Below are positions 1 through 7,000 of a stretch of 15,254 nt of DNA, in pieces (the stretch's first letter is position 1; every line of letters begins with the position of its first letter). Location of the stretch: the NCBI GenBank assembly GCA_028679935.1, contig JAJRAL010000216.1:1-15254 (forward strand), given 5' to 3'. Below the pieces are notes generated by a model that did no database searches, was not told where the DNA came from, and saw nothing but the letters and a program-made list of their open reading frames with translations. The stretch comes from Methanomassiliicoccales archaeon. GTDB lineage: Archaea > Thermoplasmatota > Thermoplasmata > Methanomassiliicoccales > UBA472. Made by a program: the position numbers and the translations under genes.

Positions 1-761
1 AATGGTTTGGTCTTGGCAGCCTCTATGACCTCCCAACTGTCAATCTCCATCCTCTCGAACACCAACGCCATCTCGTTGACGAGTGCGATGTTGACGTTCC
101 TGAAGATGTTCTCCATCATCTTGACTGCCTCGGCGGTCCTGGCATTGCTGACTGGGTACACCTTCTCAATCACGGTGGAATAGAGAGCGAAGGCCGTCTC
201 GGTGCTCTGCTTGTCAATGCCTCCGACGACCTTTGGGATCTGCGTGACCTTGTACCGCGGATTGCCTGGATCGATCCTCTCCGGAGAAAAGGCGAGCCCG
301 AAGTCCTTGCCCGCCTTGAGTTTGGTCTGCTCTAGGATGCTCCTGATCAATCCGTCCGTCGTCCCGGGGTAGGTCGTGCTTTCGATGATGACGAACATGT
401 CCTTGTGCAGAACATCCCTGATTTGGGACGCGGCTGCCTTCAAGTATGCCAGATCGGGCTCGCCGTTCTCCTTCAGTGGCGTGGGAACGCAAACGATGAT
501 GAAATCGCATCTTCTCAGCCGGGAAGCATCGGTCGTCGGGTGGAACGACTTGCCGATCACCGCGGCGATATCCGAGTCGGCCACGTCGCCGATATGGGAA
601 GTGCCCTTGGAGAGACCCTTCACGATCTTCTCGTTCACATCGAATCCAATTGTATCGAATCTCTTGGCAAAGGCGAGCGCTAGTGGCAGCCCCACGTATC
701 CGAGGCCCATGATCCCGATGACCGCCTTACCGTTCCGGATCTTCCCTTGCAGACTCTGCAT
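1..761 (-). CDS. Nucleotide-sugar 6-dehydrogenase (UDP-GlcNAc/UDP-ManNAc dehydrogenase type), 3' part missing at the window edge
   Basis: This enzyme family oxidises C6 of a UDP-sugar to a uronic acid with two NAD+ in the cytoplasm, supplying acidic sugars for surface glycans. I translated 253 codons from the ATG at 761 with no stop. A Rossmann motif GLGYVG lies at residues 19-24, ESTTYPGTT at 127-135, and SPERIDPGN at 159-167, a signature of the WbpA/WecC type rather than the UDP-glucose type. The conserved EAVKMMEN helix (Lys214, Asn218) and NVNIALVNE follow. The catalytic cysteine and C-terminal domain would lie beyond the left edge. A GAGG sequence about 10 bases upstream could serve as ribosome binding site, and a TATA-like box lies about 49 bases upstream. 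It faces the same way as the seven-gene operon but is separated from it by 126 bases, so it is probably transcribed separately. The exact substrate cannot be told from sequence. Confidence 0.93.
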   Translation of the reverse strand, partial: MQSLQGKIRNGKAVIGIMGLGYVGLPLALAFAKRFDTIGFDVNEKIVKGLSKGTSHIGDVADSDIAAVIGKSFHPTTDASRLRRCDFIIVCVPTPLKENGEPDLAYLKAAASQIRDVLHKDMFVIIESTTYPGTTDGLIRSILEQTKLKAGKDFGLAFSPERIDPGNPRYKVTQIPKVVGGIDKQSTETAFALYSTVIEKVYPVSNARTAEAVKMMENIFRNVNIALVNEMALVFERMEIDSWEVIEAAKTKP

Positions 762-805
762 CAATCCAGCCTCTAGCCGACTGGATGCGAAAGAAGCCTT
801 CCGCA

Positions 806-814
806 GATAAATAG
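806..814 (-). promoter_or_regulatory. TATA-like promoter of the nucleotide-sugar dehydrogenase
   Basis: On the minus strand this reads CTATTTATC, preceded by the A-rich GATAAAG that could act as a BRE (TFB contact). It is centred about 49 bases upstream of the ATG at 761, which predicts a transcript with a 5' leader of roughly 20 bases, enough to hold the GAGG sequence seen there. It lies in the 126-base gap after the operon's last gene. The assignment rests on composition and position only. Confidence 0.5.
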
Positions 815-887
815 CTTTATCCGCCAGATTCCTGAGGAGATGGGAGCGGTCGGCCGCCGTCGACCCAGAGATGGACCGCCGCTTGGC

Positions 888-2216
888 CTAGAGCACCGAA
901 TCGAGCACCACTGCGTAGTCGCCCGCCAAGCTTGGGAAGGCAAACTTGGATGACTTCGCGGTATCGCAGGCGATCTCCCTGGACCAGCTTCCTTCTCTGA
1001 ACTTGGCGAGGAAAGCGCCGATCGCCTCCGCCGTCTCGTCCACGGTGCGGGTGTTCTTTCCACATCCCGTATCCCGGACCATCTGGGCTACGACGCCGGC
1101 CTTGTTGCCCCCCGTCACCAGCATCGGGTTCCTCGTATGGAGGTACTCAAAGAACTTGAGTGGAATCACCCCGGGCTGCGTTCTATCGTCCCAGTCCATC
1201 AGCAACAATAGGTGCGATTCCCATTGCCGTTCGAGGGAGGCCATCCTGGTCACTGGGCCGTACTGGTTGACGATTCCGCCGAGCCCGAGCTCAGACGCGA
1301 GCCCATCGACCGTTTCGTTCCTCGGGCCGTAGAACCTCAACTCAAATTCATCCCTGCGCACATTGCCCTCATACAAGAGCATCATGATCGCAATAATCGT
1401 GAGCCCTGGATCCTGCTTTCCAGGGTATACTTGGCCTGTGTAGGTTATCGTGAACTTGCCCGGCCTTGCCTTGACCTCGACCACATCCTCGGGGTCGAAG
1501 CCGTTGGTGATGCAGTACACCTTGTCGCGGCGGTGGAGCGAGCGGAGGTCGTCCGCCCATGTTGGACTGACCGTGACAAGGGCCGAGGCCTTGGCGAGCG
1601 TCGTTCTCTCCAGGTTCGACGTCATCGCCCGGAGGACCTTGCCCATCGGTAGGTTGTGATTTTGGGACCACAGGTCTCTGAGATCGGCGACCCATGGCAG
1701 CCCGAACTCCTCTCGGAGCTTGCCTGCCGCAATGTGGGTGATGACAGGTGAAGAGCTGCTCAAGATCGCGTCGAACCTCTCATCCCTCAGGAGCTTCCTC
1801 GCCGCTTCCGTGAGGGGAGCCTCCCAACCCCGCTCCGGATCGGGGAAGTTCTTGATCGTGTACGCTCTCCAGTAGTTCCTCTCCACCATCGCCTTGATGT
1901 CGGAGTCGGGGGAGGGGTTGATTTTGTCCACCGCATCGTTCAGAATTCGGACCACGCCGTGGGCACCTGATCGTCCCTTTCGCTCCTCGTAGGTCGTCTC
2001 CTCGCCGACCTGGACGATTCTCAGTCTCCCGAGGTCCCTGGTCGGAAGGGCGACGTGCGTCTTGCCCGATGCGTCTATCCTGGGGGTGATGATGGTCGGC
2101 TCCCAGCCATGGGCAGGCAGGTACTTGCATAGAGCTGGTATCCGCGGGGTCGAATGGTAGAGATTTGAGAGGACGAGCGCCTTGTGCGTTCCTCCGACCT
2201 TCTCTGCTCTATCCAT
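888..2216 (-). CDS. GT4-like glycosyltransferase (GT-B fold), last gene of the operon
   Basis: This is a 442-residue protein that probably transfers an activated sugar to a growing glycan at the cytoplasmic face of the membrane. The N-terminal half has the layout of WbuB/WcaI-like GT4 enzymes: an acceptor-domain start (LVLSNLYHSTPRIPALCKYL), SSSPVITHIAAGKL near 153-166, and ADLRDLW at 177-183, the usual D-x-R-D-x-W element. The C-terminal half has ITYTGQVYPGKQDP and a PLKFFEYLHTRNPML segment matching the nucleotide-sugar-binding part of the fold. The start is the ATG at 2216, backed by a perfect GGAGGTGA ribosome binding site 9 bases upstream. It overlaps the end of the methyltransferase gene by 8 bases, so it is translationally tied to the operon. 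Donor and acceptor cannot be predicted. Confidence 0.88.
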   Translation of the reverse strand: MDRAEKVGGTHKALVLSNLYHSTPRIPALCKYLPAHGWEPTIITPRIDASGKTHVALPTRDLGRLRIVQVGEETTYEERKGRSGAHGVVRILNDAVDKINPSPDSDIKAMVERNYWRAYTIKNFPDPERGWEAPLTEAARKLLRDERFDAILSSSSPVITHIAAGKLREEFGLPWVADLRDLWSQNHNLPMGKVLRAMTSNLERTTLAKASALVTVSPTWADDLRSLHRRDKVYCITNGFDPEDVVEVKARPGKFTITYTGQVYPGKQDPGLTIIAIMMLLYEGNVRRDEFELRFYGPRNETVDGLASELGLGGIVNQYGPVTRMASLERQWESHLLLLMDWDDRTQPGVIPLKFFEYLHTRNPMLVTGGNKAGVVAQMVRDTGCGKNTRTVDETAEAIGAFLAKFREGSWSREIACDTAKSSKFAFPSLAGDYAVVLDSVL

Positions 2217-2919
2217 GCGAGACCTTCACCTCCACTAGGGCCCCTAATGTGCTCCAGTATTCGTCATTCCACTGGTCCTTCGTCAGCTTTGTTATCGAGA
2301 CCCCTTCATCCTGCCCCTTTGCCTTCAGAAGACCGGCGTAGTCTCTCTTCCAGTAGCCTTTCTTGTACAGGAAGCTGCCCTTGGGACTTGCCCTGTCATC
2401 GTTGAACTCGATCATGACAATCGCCCTCCGAGCGACCCTAATCATCTCGTCGAGCACCCTGTCGATGTCCTTGCTGTCGACGTAGATCAAGACCGCGTCG
2501 GTGAAGACGACATCGAAGCTCTGGTCAGGGAACTCGCTGAGGTCTTCCGCTTTTCCCACTCGCAGCTCGACCTGGAGGTGACGCTCCTCGAAGAGCCGTT
2601 TTCCCTCCTCGATCGCGGCCTTGCTGACGTCTATCCCGACCAGCTTCGCGCCGGGCAGGGCCTGCGCCAGCCGGAAGAGGTTGGGTCCGGTGTTGCATCC
2701 AATCTCAAGCACCGAGGACGGCTGATAGGAAGAGATACTCTGCACCAGCAGGTCGCGGTGGGGATGATCCACCGATTTCCAGTAGAACGAGTCGACTCCC
2801 TTCTCCTGCCACTCCTTCTCGGCGGATCTGGTCCCGCCGAGGCGGACGCCCAGGTGGTGTCTGATGTCCTTCGCCTTGTTCAAAGCCCTCTTTTGTATGG
2901 GCACATCGTCGGGACTCAT
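2209..2919 (-). CDS. Class I SAM-dependent methyltransferase
   Basis: A 236-residue protein with the class I methyltransferase core: motif I SVLEIGCNTG at 69-78, an acidic residue ending strand 2 (GIDVS, Asp97), and FDVVFTDAVLIYV as motif II/III. Such proteins in sugar clusters usually methylate a hydroxyl or amino group of a sugar or its side chain, so it may decorate the product of this operon. I place the start at the ATG at 2919, which forms an ATGA overlap with the stop of the upstream aminotransferase (2916-2919). The reading frame stays open further upstream to 3285, but that extension is Arg/Gly/Ala-rich, lies wholly inside the aminotransferase gene and resembles no domain. Only a weak purine-rich sequence (AGGGAAA) precedes the start, so translation may depend on coupling to the upstream gene. 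Confidence 0.88.
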   Translation of the reverse strand: MSPDDVPIQKRALNKAKDIRHHLGVRLGGTRSAEKEWQEKGVDSFYWKSVDHPHRDLLVQSISSYQPSSVLEIGCNTGPNLFRLAQALPGAKLVGIDVSKAAIEEGKRLFEERHLQVELRVGKAEDLSEFPDQSFDVVFTDAVLIYVDSKDIDRVLDEMIRVARRAIVMIEFNDDRASPKGSFLYKKGYWKRDYAGLLKAKGQDEGVSITKLTKDQWNDEYWSTLGALVEVKVSHG

Positions 2920-4034
2920 TTTCCCTGCCCTAGGAACTCGCGCATCTTCTCGATGACGTACTGGACCTCCTCCTCCGAGAGCTCCGGGAATAGCGGCAGC
3001 GAGAGCACCGTGCGGGAAAGCTCCTCGGTGACGGGCAGGGAGAACTTGGTCAATCCCAGTGCCGGGTGCGAGTGCGTCGGCTTGGGCCAGGAGATCATCG
3101 TCTCTATGCCTTGCTCCTTCAGGTACTGATAGAGCTTGTCCCTCTTGCCGGTCCGCACGACGTAGTTCTGGAAGACGTCGAAGAAGCCGTTGGTGTCGTG
3201 CGTGCCAGGAGGCAGGATCAGGTCCGGCACGTCGCTCAGCCCTTCCTCGTACATATCCGCTATCTCTCTTCTTCGCTTGATCCACTCGCCGAGGTGCCGC
3301 AGCTTCACGTCGAGCAGTGCGGCCTGGATGTTATCAAGGCGGCTGTTGAAGCCGTACATGAGCAGTTCGTTCGTGTCACGCTTGAACCCATGGTCACGAA
3401 GCAGCCGCACCTTTCTTGCGAGCTCGTCGTCATTCGTCGTGATCGCTCCGCCGTCCCCGGCGCAGCCGAGTATCTTGGCTGGATAGAATGAGAAGCAGCC
3501 GGTGAGGCCCGAGCCGCCGGATCTGTACTTGCCGACCTTCGCCCCAAGCGCCTGAGCGGCGTCCTCGATCACCACCAGACCGCGTTCCTCGGCGATCTCG
3601 TTCACGACCCTCATGTCGACCATCCTGCCGTTCAGGTGAACCGGGACGATCGCCTTCGTCTTCTTGGTAATCGCCTTCTCGAGCTTCGAGACGTCCATCT
3701 CCATGTCCTGGCCGACGTCGACCAGCTTAGGAATGGCACCGTTGAAAACGATGGACATGATGGTGGCGACGAAAGTATGCGAGACTGTGACGACCTCATC
3801 CCCCCTGCCTATGCCGGCCGCCTTCACCGAGATCATCAGGGCGTCAGTGCCGGAGTTGAGGCCGATGGCCTGCTTGGTGCCGACGAACTTGGCGAAATTC
3901 GCCTCAAAGTCATCGAGCTGCTGCCTCGCGATCAGGTCGCCTCGCGTCAGGCAACCTGTGATCGCTGGCATTATCTCGTCCCAGAGGCGCTTGTAGTGTT
4001 CGGGGTAGTTTACGAACCTCACTTTGTAGCTCAT
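2916..4034 (-). CDS. DegT/DnrJ/EryC1-family PLP sugar aminotransferase (first of two)
   Basis: A 372-residue fold-type I PLP enzyme, normal length for the family, which converts a keto group of a nucleotide sugar to an amine using glutamate or glutamine. SGTDAL (61-66) binds the PLP phosphate, EDAAQ has Asp158 pairing with the pyridine nitrogen, and SFYPAK carries the Schiff-base Lys187. NSRLDNIQAA at 230-239 is the usual dimer-interface signature. The start ATG at 4034 has an exact GGTGAT ribosome binding site 6 bases upstream and overlaps the E1 beta stop as ATGA (4031-4034). Near the C-terminus the usual (V/I)HYPxPxH substrate loop is replaced by ISWPKPTHSHPAL (314-326). That departs from the second aminotransferase in this window (VHYPVPIH) and suggests a different sugar substrate. 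Its neighbours point to a 4-keto sugar or a product of the E1 enzyme. Confidence 0.95.
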   Translation of the reverse strand: MSYKVRFVNYPEHYKRLWDEIMPAITGCLTRGDLIARQQLDDFEANFAKFVGTKQAIGLNSGTDALMISVKAAGIGRGDEVVTVSHTFVATIMSIVFNGAIPKLVDVGQDMEMDVSKLEKAITKKTKAIVPVHLNGRMVDMRVVNEIAEERGLVVIEDAAQALGAKVGKYRSGGSGLTGCFSFYPAKILGCAGDGGAITTNDDELARKVRLLRDHGFKRDTNELLMYGFNSRLDNIQAALLDVKLRHLGEWIKRRREIADMYEEGLSDVPDLILPPGTHDTNGFFDVFQNYVVRTGKRDKLYQYLKEQGIETMISWPKPTHSHPALGLTKFSLPVTEELSRTVLSLPLFPELSEEEVQYVIEKMREFLGQGK

Positions 4035-5017
4035 TTCGTATCACCCATCATTCTTCGGACCTCCCGGCTAATGTCCTCCGAGTTCTTGAAGTAGTATCTT
4101 TCGAGCGACCGGCTTGCTGGAGCTGGCGAATCGGGCAAAGTAACCCTGGCCATCGGTGCCTTGAGCTGGCGCACGACCTCGTCCTCGCCGATCCTGGCGA
4201 GTATCTCCGCCGCCGCCCCGTAGCTCTTCCATCCCCCATCGGCGACCAGCAGCCTCTTCGTCTTCCTGACGGAGGAGATGATCTGTTCCGCGTCGAGCGG
4301 CTTGATCGTGAGGGGGTCTATCACCTCGGCGTCTATGCCCTCTGACTCGAGGCTCTTCGCCGCCGCGAGCGCCTCGTGGACCATGTAGGAAGTCGCGACG
4401 ATGGTGACGTCTCTTCCCTGCCTTCGGACCATCCCCTTCCCGATCGGCGTGGAGTAGTGCTCCTCCGGCACGTTCCCCCTGATCTTGTACAGCCACCTGT
4501 CGTCCACGAAGACGATCGGGTTCCCGTCATAGACGCAGCTCCTGAGGAGGCCCTTGACATCGTAGGGCGTGCTTGGCATGACCACCTTGAGGCCTGGAAG
4601 ATGAGCGAACATGGCGTGCGTTGACTGGGAATGTTGCGCCCCCTGTTCCCCGCCGCGGTTCACTATGCCCCAGATCGTGACCGGGACGGAGAGATTGCCG
4701 CCGAACATATAGTGCCAATTCGCCGCATGGTTGGCGATTGGGTCCATGGCATAGTACATGAAGTCGAGCCGAGGATGTTCCAGGATGGGGCGCATCCCGG
4801 CCAGGGCCGCCCCGACCGCCGCTCCCGTGACGGCGTTCTCTGAGACCGGGGTGTCGATGACCCTCCGTTCGCCGAAGCGCTCGGTCAGGCCTGTGCAGCT
4901 TGCGCCGACGTACCATGGGCTGGTCACTCCCTGGCCGATGAGGATCACATCCTCGTCGTCCTCGAGCAGCTGGTGCAGGGCCTCGTTCAGCGCCTCGACG
5001 TATGTCAGCTCCCTCAC
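4031..5017 (-). CDS. TPP-dependent dehydrogenase E1 component, beta subunit (transketolase-like, glycan-cluster type)
   Basis: A 328-residue protein matching the E1 beta subunit of 2-oxoacid dehydrogenases over its full length. Visible landmarks are VIDTPVSE with Glu60, the residue that activates the TPP aminopyrimidine; the AMDPIANHAANWHYMFGG helix at 90-107; GAQHSQS with His129; and PGLKVVMPSTPYDVKGLL. The C-terminal transketolase domain begins near RDVTIVATSYMVHEAL. The start is GTG at 5017, with GGAGGT 8 bases upstream, forming a GTGA overlap with the alpha-subunit stop (5014-5017). The two subunits would form an alpha2beta2 enzyme that decarboxylates a 2-oxoacid and carries an active aldehyde on TPP. 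No E2 or E3 partner is in the window, and all neighbours are sugar enzymes, so the aldehyde may be passed to a keto sugar instead of lipoate. That role is inference. Confidence 0.92.
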   Translation of the reverse strand: MRELTYVEALNEALHQLLEDDEDVILIGQGVTSPWYVGASCTGLTERFGERRVIDTPVSENAVTGAAVGAALAGMRPILEHPRLDFMYYAMDPIANHAANWHYMFGGNLSVPVTIWGIVNRGGEQGAQHSQSTHAMFAHLPGLKVVMPSTPYDVKGLLRSCVYDGNPIVFVDDRWLYKIRGNVPEEHYSTPIGKGMVRRQGRDVTIVATSYMVHEALAAAKSLESEGIDAEVIDPLTIKPLDAEQIISSVRKTKRLLVADGGWKSYGAAAEILARIGEDEVVRQLKAPMARVTLPDSPAPASRSLERYYFKNSEDISREVRRMMGDTK

Positions 5018-6006
5018 GTCGGCGACCTCCTGAACACGCCCCTGAACCCGGTCTCGTCCTCACCCTTCGGCCAACCGCAGGCCATAGCCCTTGCCTTCGC
5101 CTCGGCGACCTGCTTCTCGATCTCGGACCGGATGGCTTTGAGCTCTTCTGGCGTGGCTTCCTTGCTATCAACGAGGTCCTTCTCAAACCTGCAGATCGGG
5201 CAGCGCTTGAGCCAGAAGTCGAACTCCTCCTTCGGCCTGAGCCCCTTGTCGAGATCGTAGTTGGGCCCGACGTGTCCCCGGTGGCGATAAGTCAGGCACT
5301 CGAGGAACGCCGGACCATCGCCCGCCCGCGCTTTGGCGATGAGCCTCGACGCCGTTCTCTCAACCTTGACGACATCGTTTCCGTCGATGGTGATCGAGGG
5401 AACCCCGATCGCCTCGGCCCTCGGAGTGATTTTGGTGGTGGCGAGGCACTTCGAGATCGGCATGTGCGTCGAGTAGAGGTTGTTCTCGCATACGAAGATG
5501 ACCGGGAGGGAATAGAGCGCGGCGAAGTTCATCGATTCATAGATGACTCCCTCGCCTAGCGCACCATCCCCGAAGAACGTGACAGCGACATTGTCCTTCT
5601 TCTTGAGCGAGAACGCGAGAGCGGCGCCCACGGCGAGCGAGATGCTGCCCGCCACGATCGCCGAGCTGCCAGGCAGCCCTGCGCCAGGCTCGGACAGATG
5701 CATCGAACCGCCTCTGCCTCCGGAGCACCCCTCCTCGCGGCAGAAGACCTCCGCCATCAGTCCGTAGAGGTCCCCTCCCTTGGCGAGATAGTGGCCGTGG
5801 GATCTGTGAGAGCTGTAGACCCAGTCCTCCGGCCGGAGCGTGTCGCAGACGCCCGTAGCGACCGCCTCCTCGCCGGAATAGAGGTGCACCGGGCAGCCGA
5901 TCTCGTTCTTCGATACGCTGTCTGCCAGCGTGTCCTCCACCGCGCGTATCGTGACCATCGTCCGGTACATCCGCAGCAGCTTCTCGCGCCGCTTTCCTCG
6001 TGCCAT
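5014..6006 (-). CDS. TPP-dependent dehydrogenase E1 component, alpha subunit (glycan-cluster type)
   Basis: A 330-residue E1 alpha subunit, near the usual length of about 320-370. It has the TPP/Mg2+ motif GDG (146-148), 26 residues, then NN (175-176), matching the GDGx(24-27)NN rule. GGRGGSMH (96-103), SSHRSHGHYLAKG near 65-77 and the YRHRGH loop (240-245), which in PDH-type enzymes covers the active site, are all present, so it appears catalytically intact. The start ATG at 6006 has GAGGT 8 bases upstream; it begins 31 bases after the dehydratase gene ends. Four cysteines sit in CREEGC (89-94) and CPIC (269-272), a CxxC pair not usual in PDH E1 alpha that could be structural. Substrate is unknown: pyruvate is the default guess. 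Confidence 0.92.
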   Translation of the reverse strand: MARGKRREKLLRMYRTMVTIRAVEDTLADSVSKNEIGCPVHLYSGEEAVATGVCDTLRPEDWVYSSHRSHGHYLAKGGDLYGLMAEVFCREEGCSGGRGGSMHLSEPGAGLPGSSAIVAGSISLAVGAALAFSLKKKDNVAVTFFGDGALGEGVIYESMNFAALYSLPVIFVCENNLYSTHMPISKCLATTKITPRAEAIGVPSITIDGNDVVKVERTASRLIAKARAGDGPAFLECLTYRHRGHVGPNYDLDKGLRPKEEFDFWLKRCPICRFEKDLVDSKEATPEELKAIRSEIEKQVAEAKARAMACGWPKGEDETGFRGVFRRSPT

Positions 6007-6037
6007 GTGGTTCGACCTCAGACCGTCGGTTCCCCGG

Positions 6038-7000
6038 TTAGAGGGTCTGCCTCCGGTCCATTCCGTAGTTGCGGTACCAGTTTACGAACATTTCGAGGCC
6101 TTCTTCGAAATCGACGGAGGGAGTCCAACCCAGGATCTCCTTCGCCCGCTCGGCGTTGGCGATGAGCCTCTTCACCTCACCGATGCGCGGCTCGACGTGT
6201 ACGGGCTGCATCTTGTCCTCCTTCCCGCAGAGGCGGATGAGCATCTCCGCTATCTCGTTGATTGAGATCTCCTTCCCCGTCCCGAAGTTCACTGGCTCGT
6301 CGATCTTTCCCTTGTGATGCAGGGCGATGTCGTAGCCGCGGATGGCATCGTCGATGTAGGTGTAGTCGCGGGTCTGGCGGCCGTCACCGAATATGATTGG
6401 TGGCATGTCCATCATGATCCGGCGGGTGAAGATCGAGATCACCCCGCCGTATCCGAGATCCCTCTGCCTCGGCCCGAAGATGTTGAAGAACCTGAGGATG
6501 TTGACGTTGAGCCCATAGGTCTGGATATAGGCGTAGCACATCCTGTCCGCGGCGATCTTGCTCGCTCCGTAGGGGTGAGGGGCGTTCAACGGATGGAGCT
6601 CGTCGATAGGCACGTGCAGCGCCGACCCATAGACCTCGCTCGTTGAAGCGTGGATGACCTTGTCTATGTCGTGGAATCTTGCCACCTCGAGGACGTTCTG
6701 CGTCCCCATGACGTTGATGTCGTAGGTGAGGCCAGGCTCGATGTACGAACGGTCGACGTGGATCTGGGCGGCTAGGTGGAGGATGACGTCAACGTCGCGG
6801 CATACGTTCTCTAGAAGGGCCCGGTCTCGGATGTCGCCCTTGATGAGCTTGAAGTTCCGGCAATCGAGCAGGTGCCGCACGTTGACCAGGTCCCCGCTCA
6901 AGAAGTTGTCCATACATAGGACCGTGTGCCCTTCCTTGGTGTATTTCTCGCATAGATGGCTCCCTATGAATCCCGCCCCTCCGGTGATGAGTATGTTCAT
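6038..7000 (-). CDS. NAD-dependent nucleotide-sugar dehydratase/epimerase (extended SDR, TSE active site)
   Basis: A 320-residue extended short-chain dehydrogenase acting on a nucleotide sugar. GGAGFIG at 7-13 binds NAD+, and YGASK supplies the catalytic Tyr142 and Lys146. The active-site string is STSEVYG (117-123) with Glu120 where simple UDP-glucose 4-epimerases usually have a small residue. Thr-Ser-Glu at this place is typical of GDP-mannose 4,6-dehydratase, LegB-type 4,6-dehydratases and UDP-glucuronate decarboxylases, so I favour a dehydratase or decarboxylase over a plain epimerase. The segment after it (VPIDELHPL...PYGASKI) recalls LegB-type proteins. GGAGGAAGGAAG precedes the ATG at 7000, and the gene overlaps the upstream glycosyltransferase stop as ATGA (6997-7000). 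A 4-keto-6-deoxy product would be a natural substrate for the downstream E1 pair and aminotransferase. Confidence 0.9.
   Translation of the reverse strand: MNILITGGAGFIGSHLCEKYTKEGHTVLCMDNFLSGDLVNVRHLLDCRNFKLIKGDIRDRALLENVCRDVDVILHLAAQIHVDRSYIEPGLTYDINVMGTQNVLEVARFHDIDKVIHASTSEVYGSALHVPIDELHPLNAPHPYGASKIAADRMCYAYIQTYGLNVNILRFFNIFGPRQRDLGYGGVISIFTRRIMMDMPPIIFGDGRQTRDYTYIDDAIRGYDIALHHKGKIDEPVNFGTGKEISINEIAEMLIRLCGKEDKMQPVHVEPRIGEVKRLIANAERAKEILGWTPSVDFEEGLEMFVNWYRNYGMDRRQTL

Noticed and set aside
376..810. A plus-strand open frame opposite the nucleotide-sugar dehydrogenase.
   Set aside because: The minus strand gives a clear dehydrogenase with GLGYVG and SPERIDPGN motifs; the plus-strand product shows no family features.
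2920..3285. An N-terminal extension of about 122 residues on the methyltransferase.
   Set aside because: It lies entirely within the aminotransferase gene in another frame, is low-complexity Arg/Gly/Ala, and the ATGA overlap at 2916-2919 gives a natural start.
4031..6006. A normal pyruvate or branched-chain 2-oxoacid dehydrogenase complex.
   Set aside because: Both E1 subunits are present, but no E2, E3 or lipoyl domain is encoded nearby and every neighbour in the operon is a sugar enzyme. This is not excluded if E2/E3 lie elsewhere.
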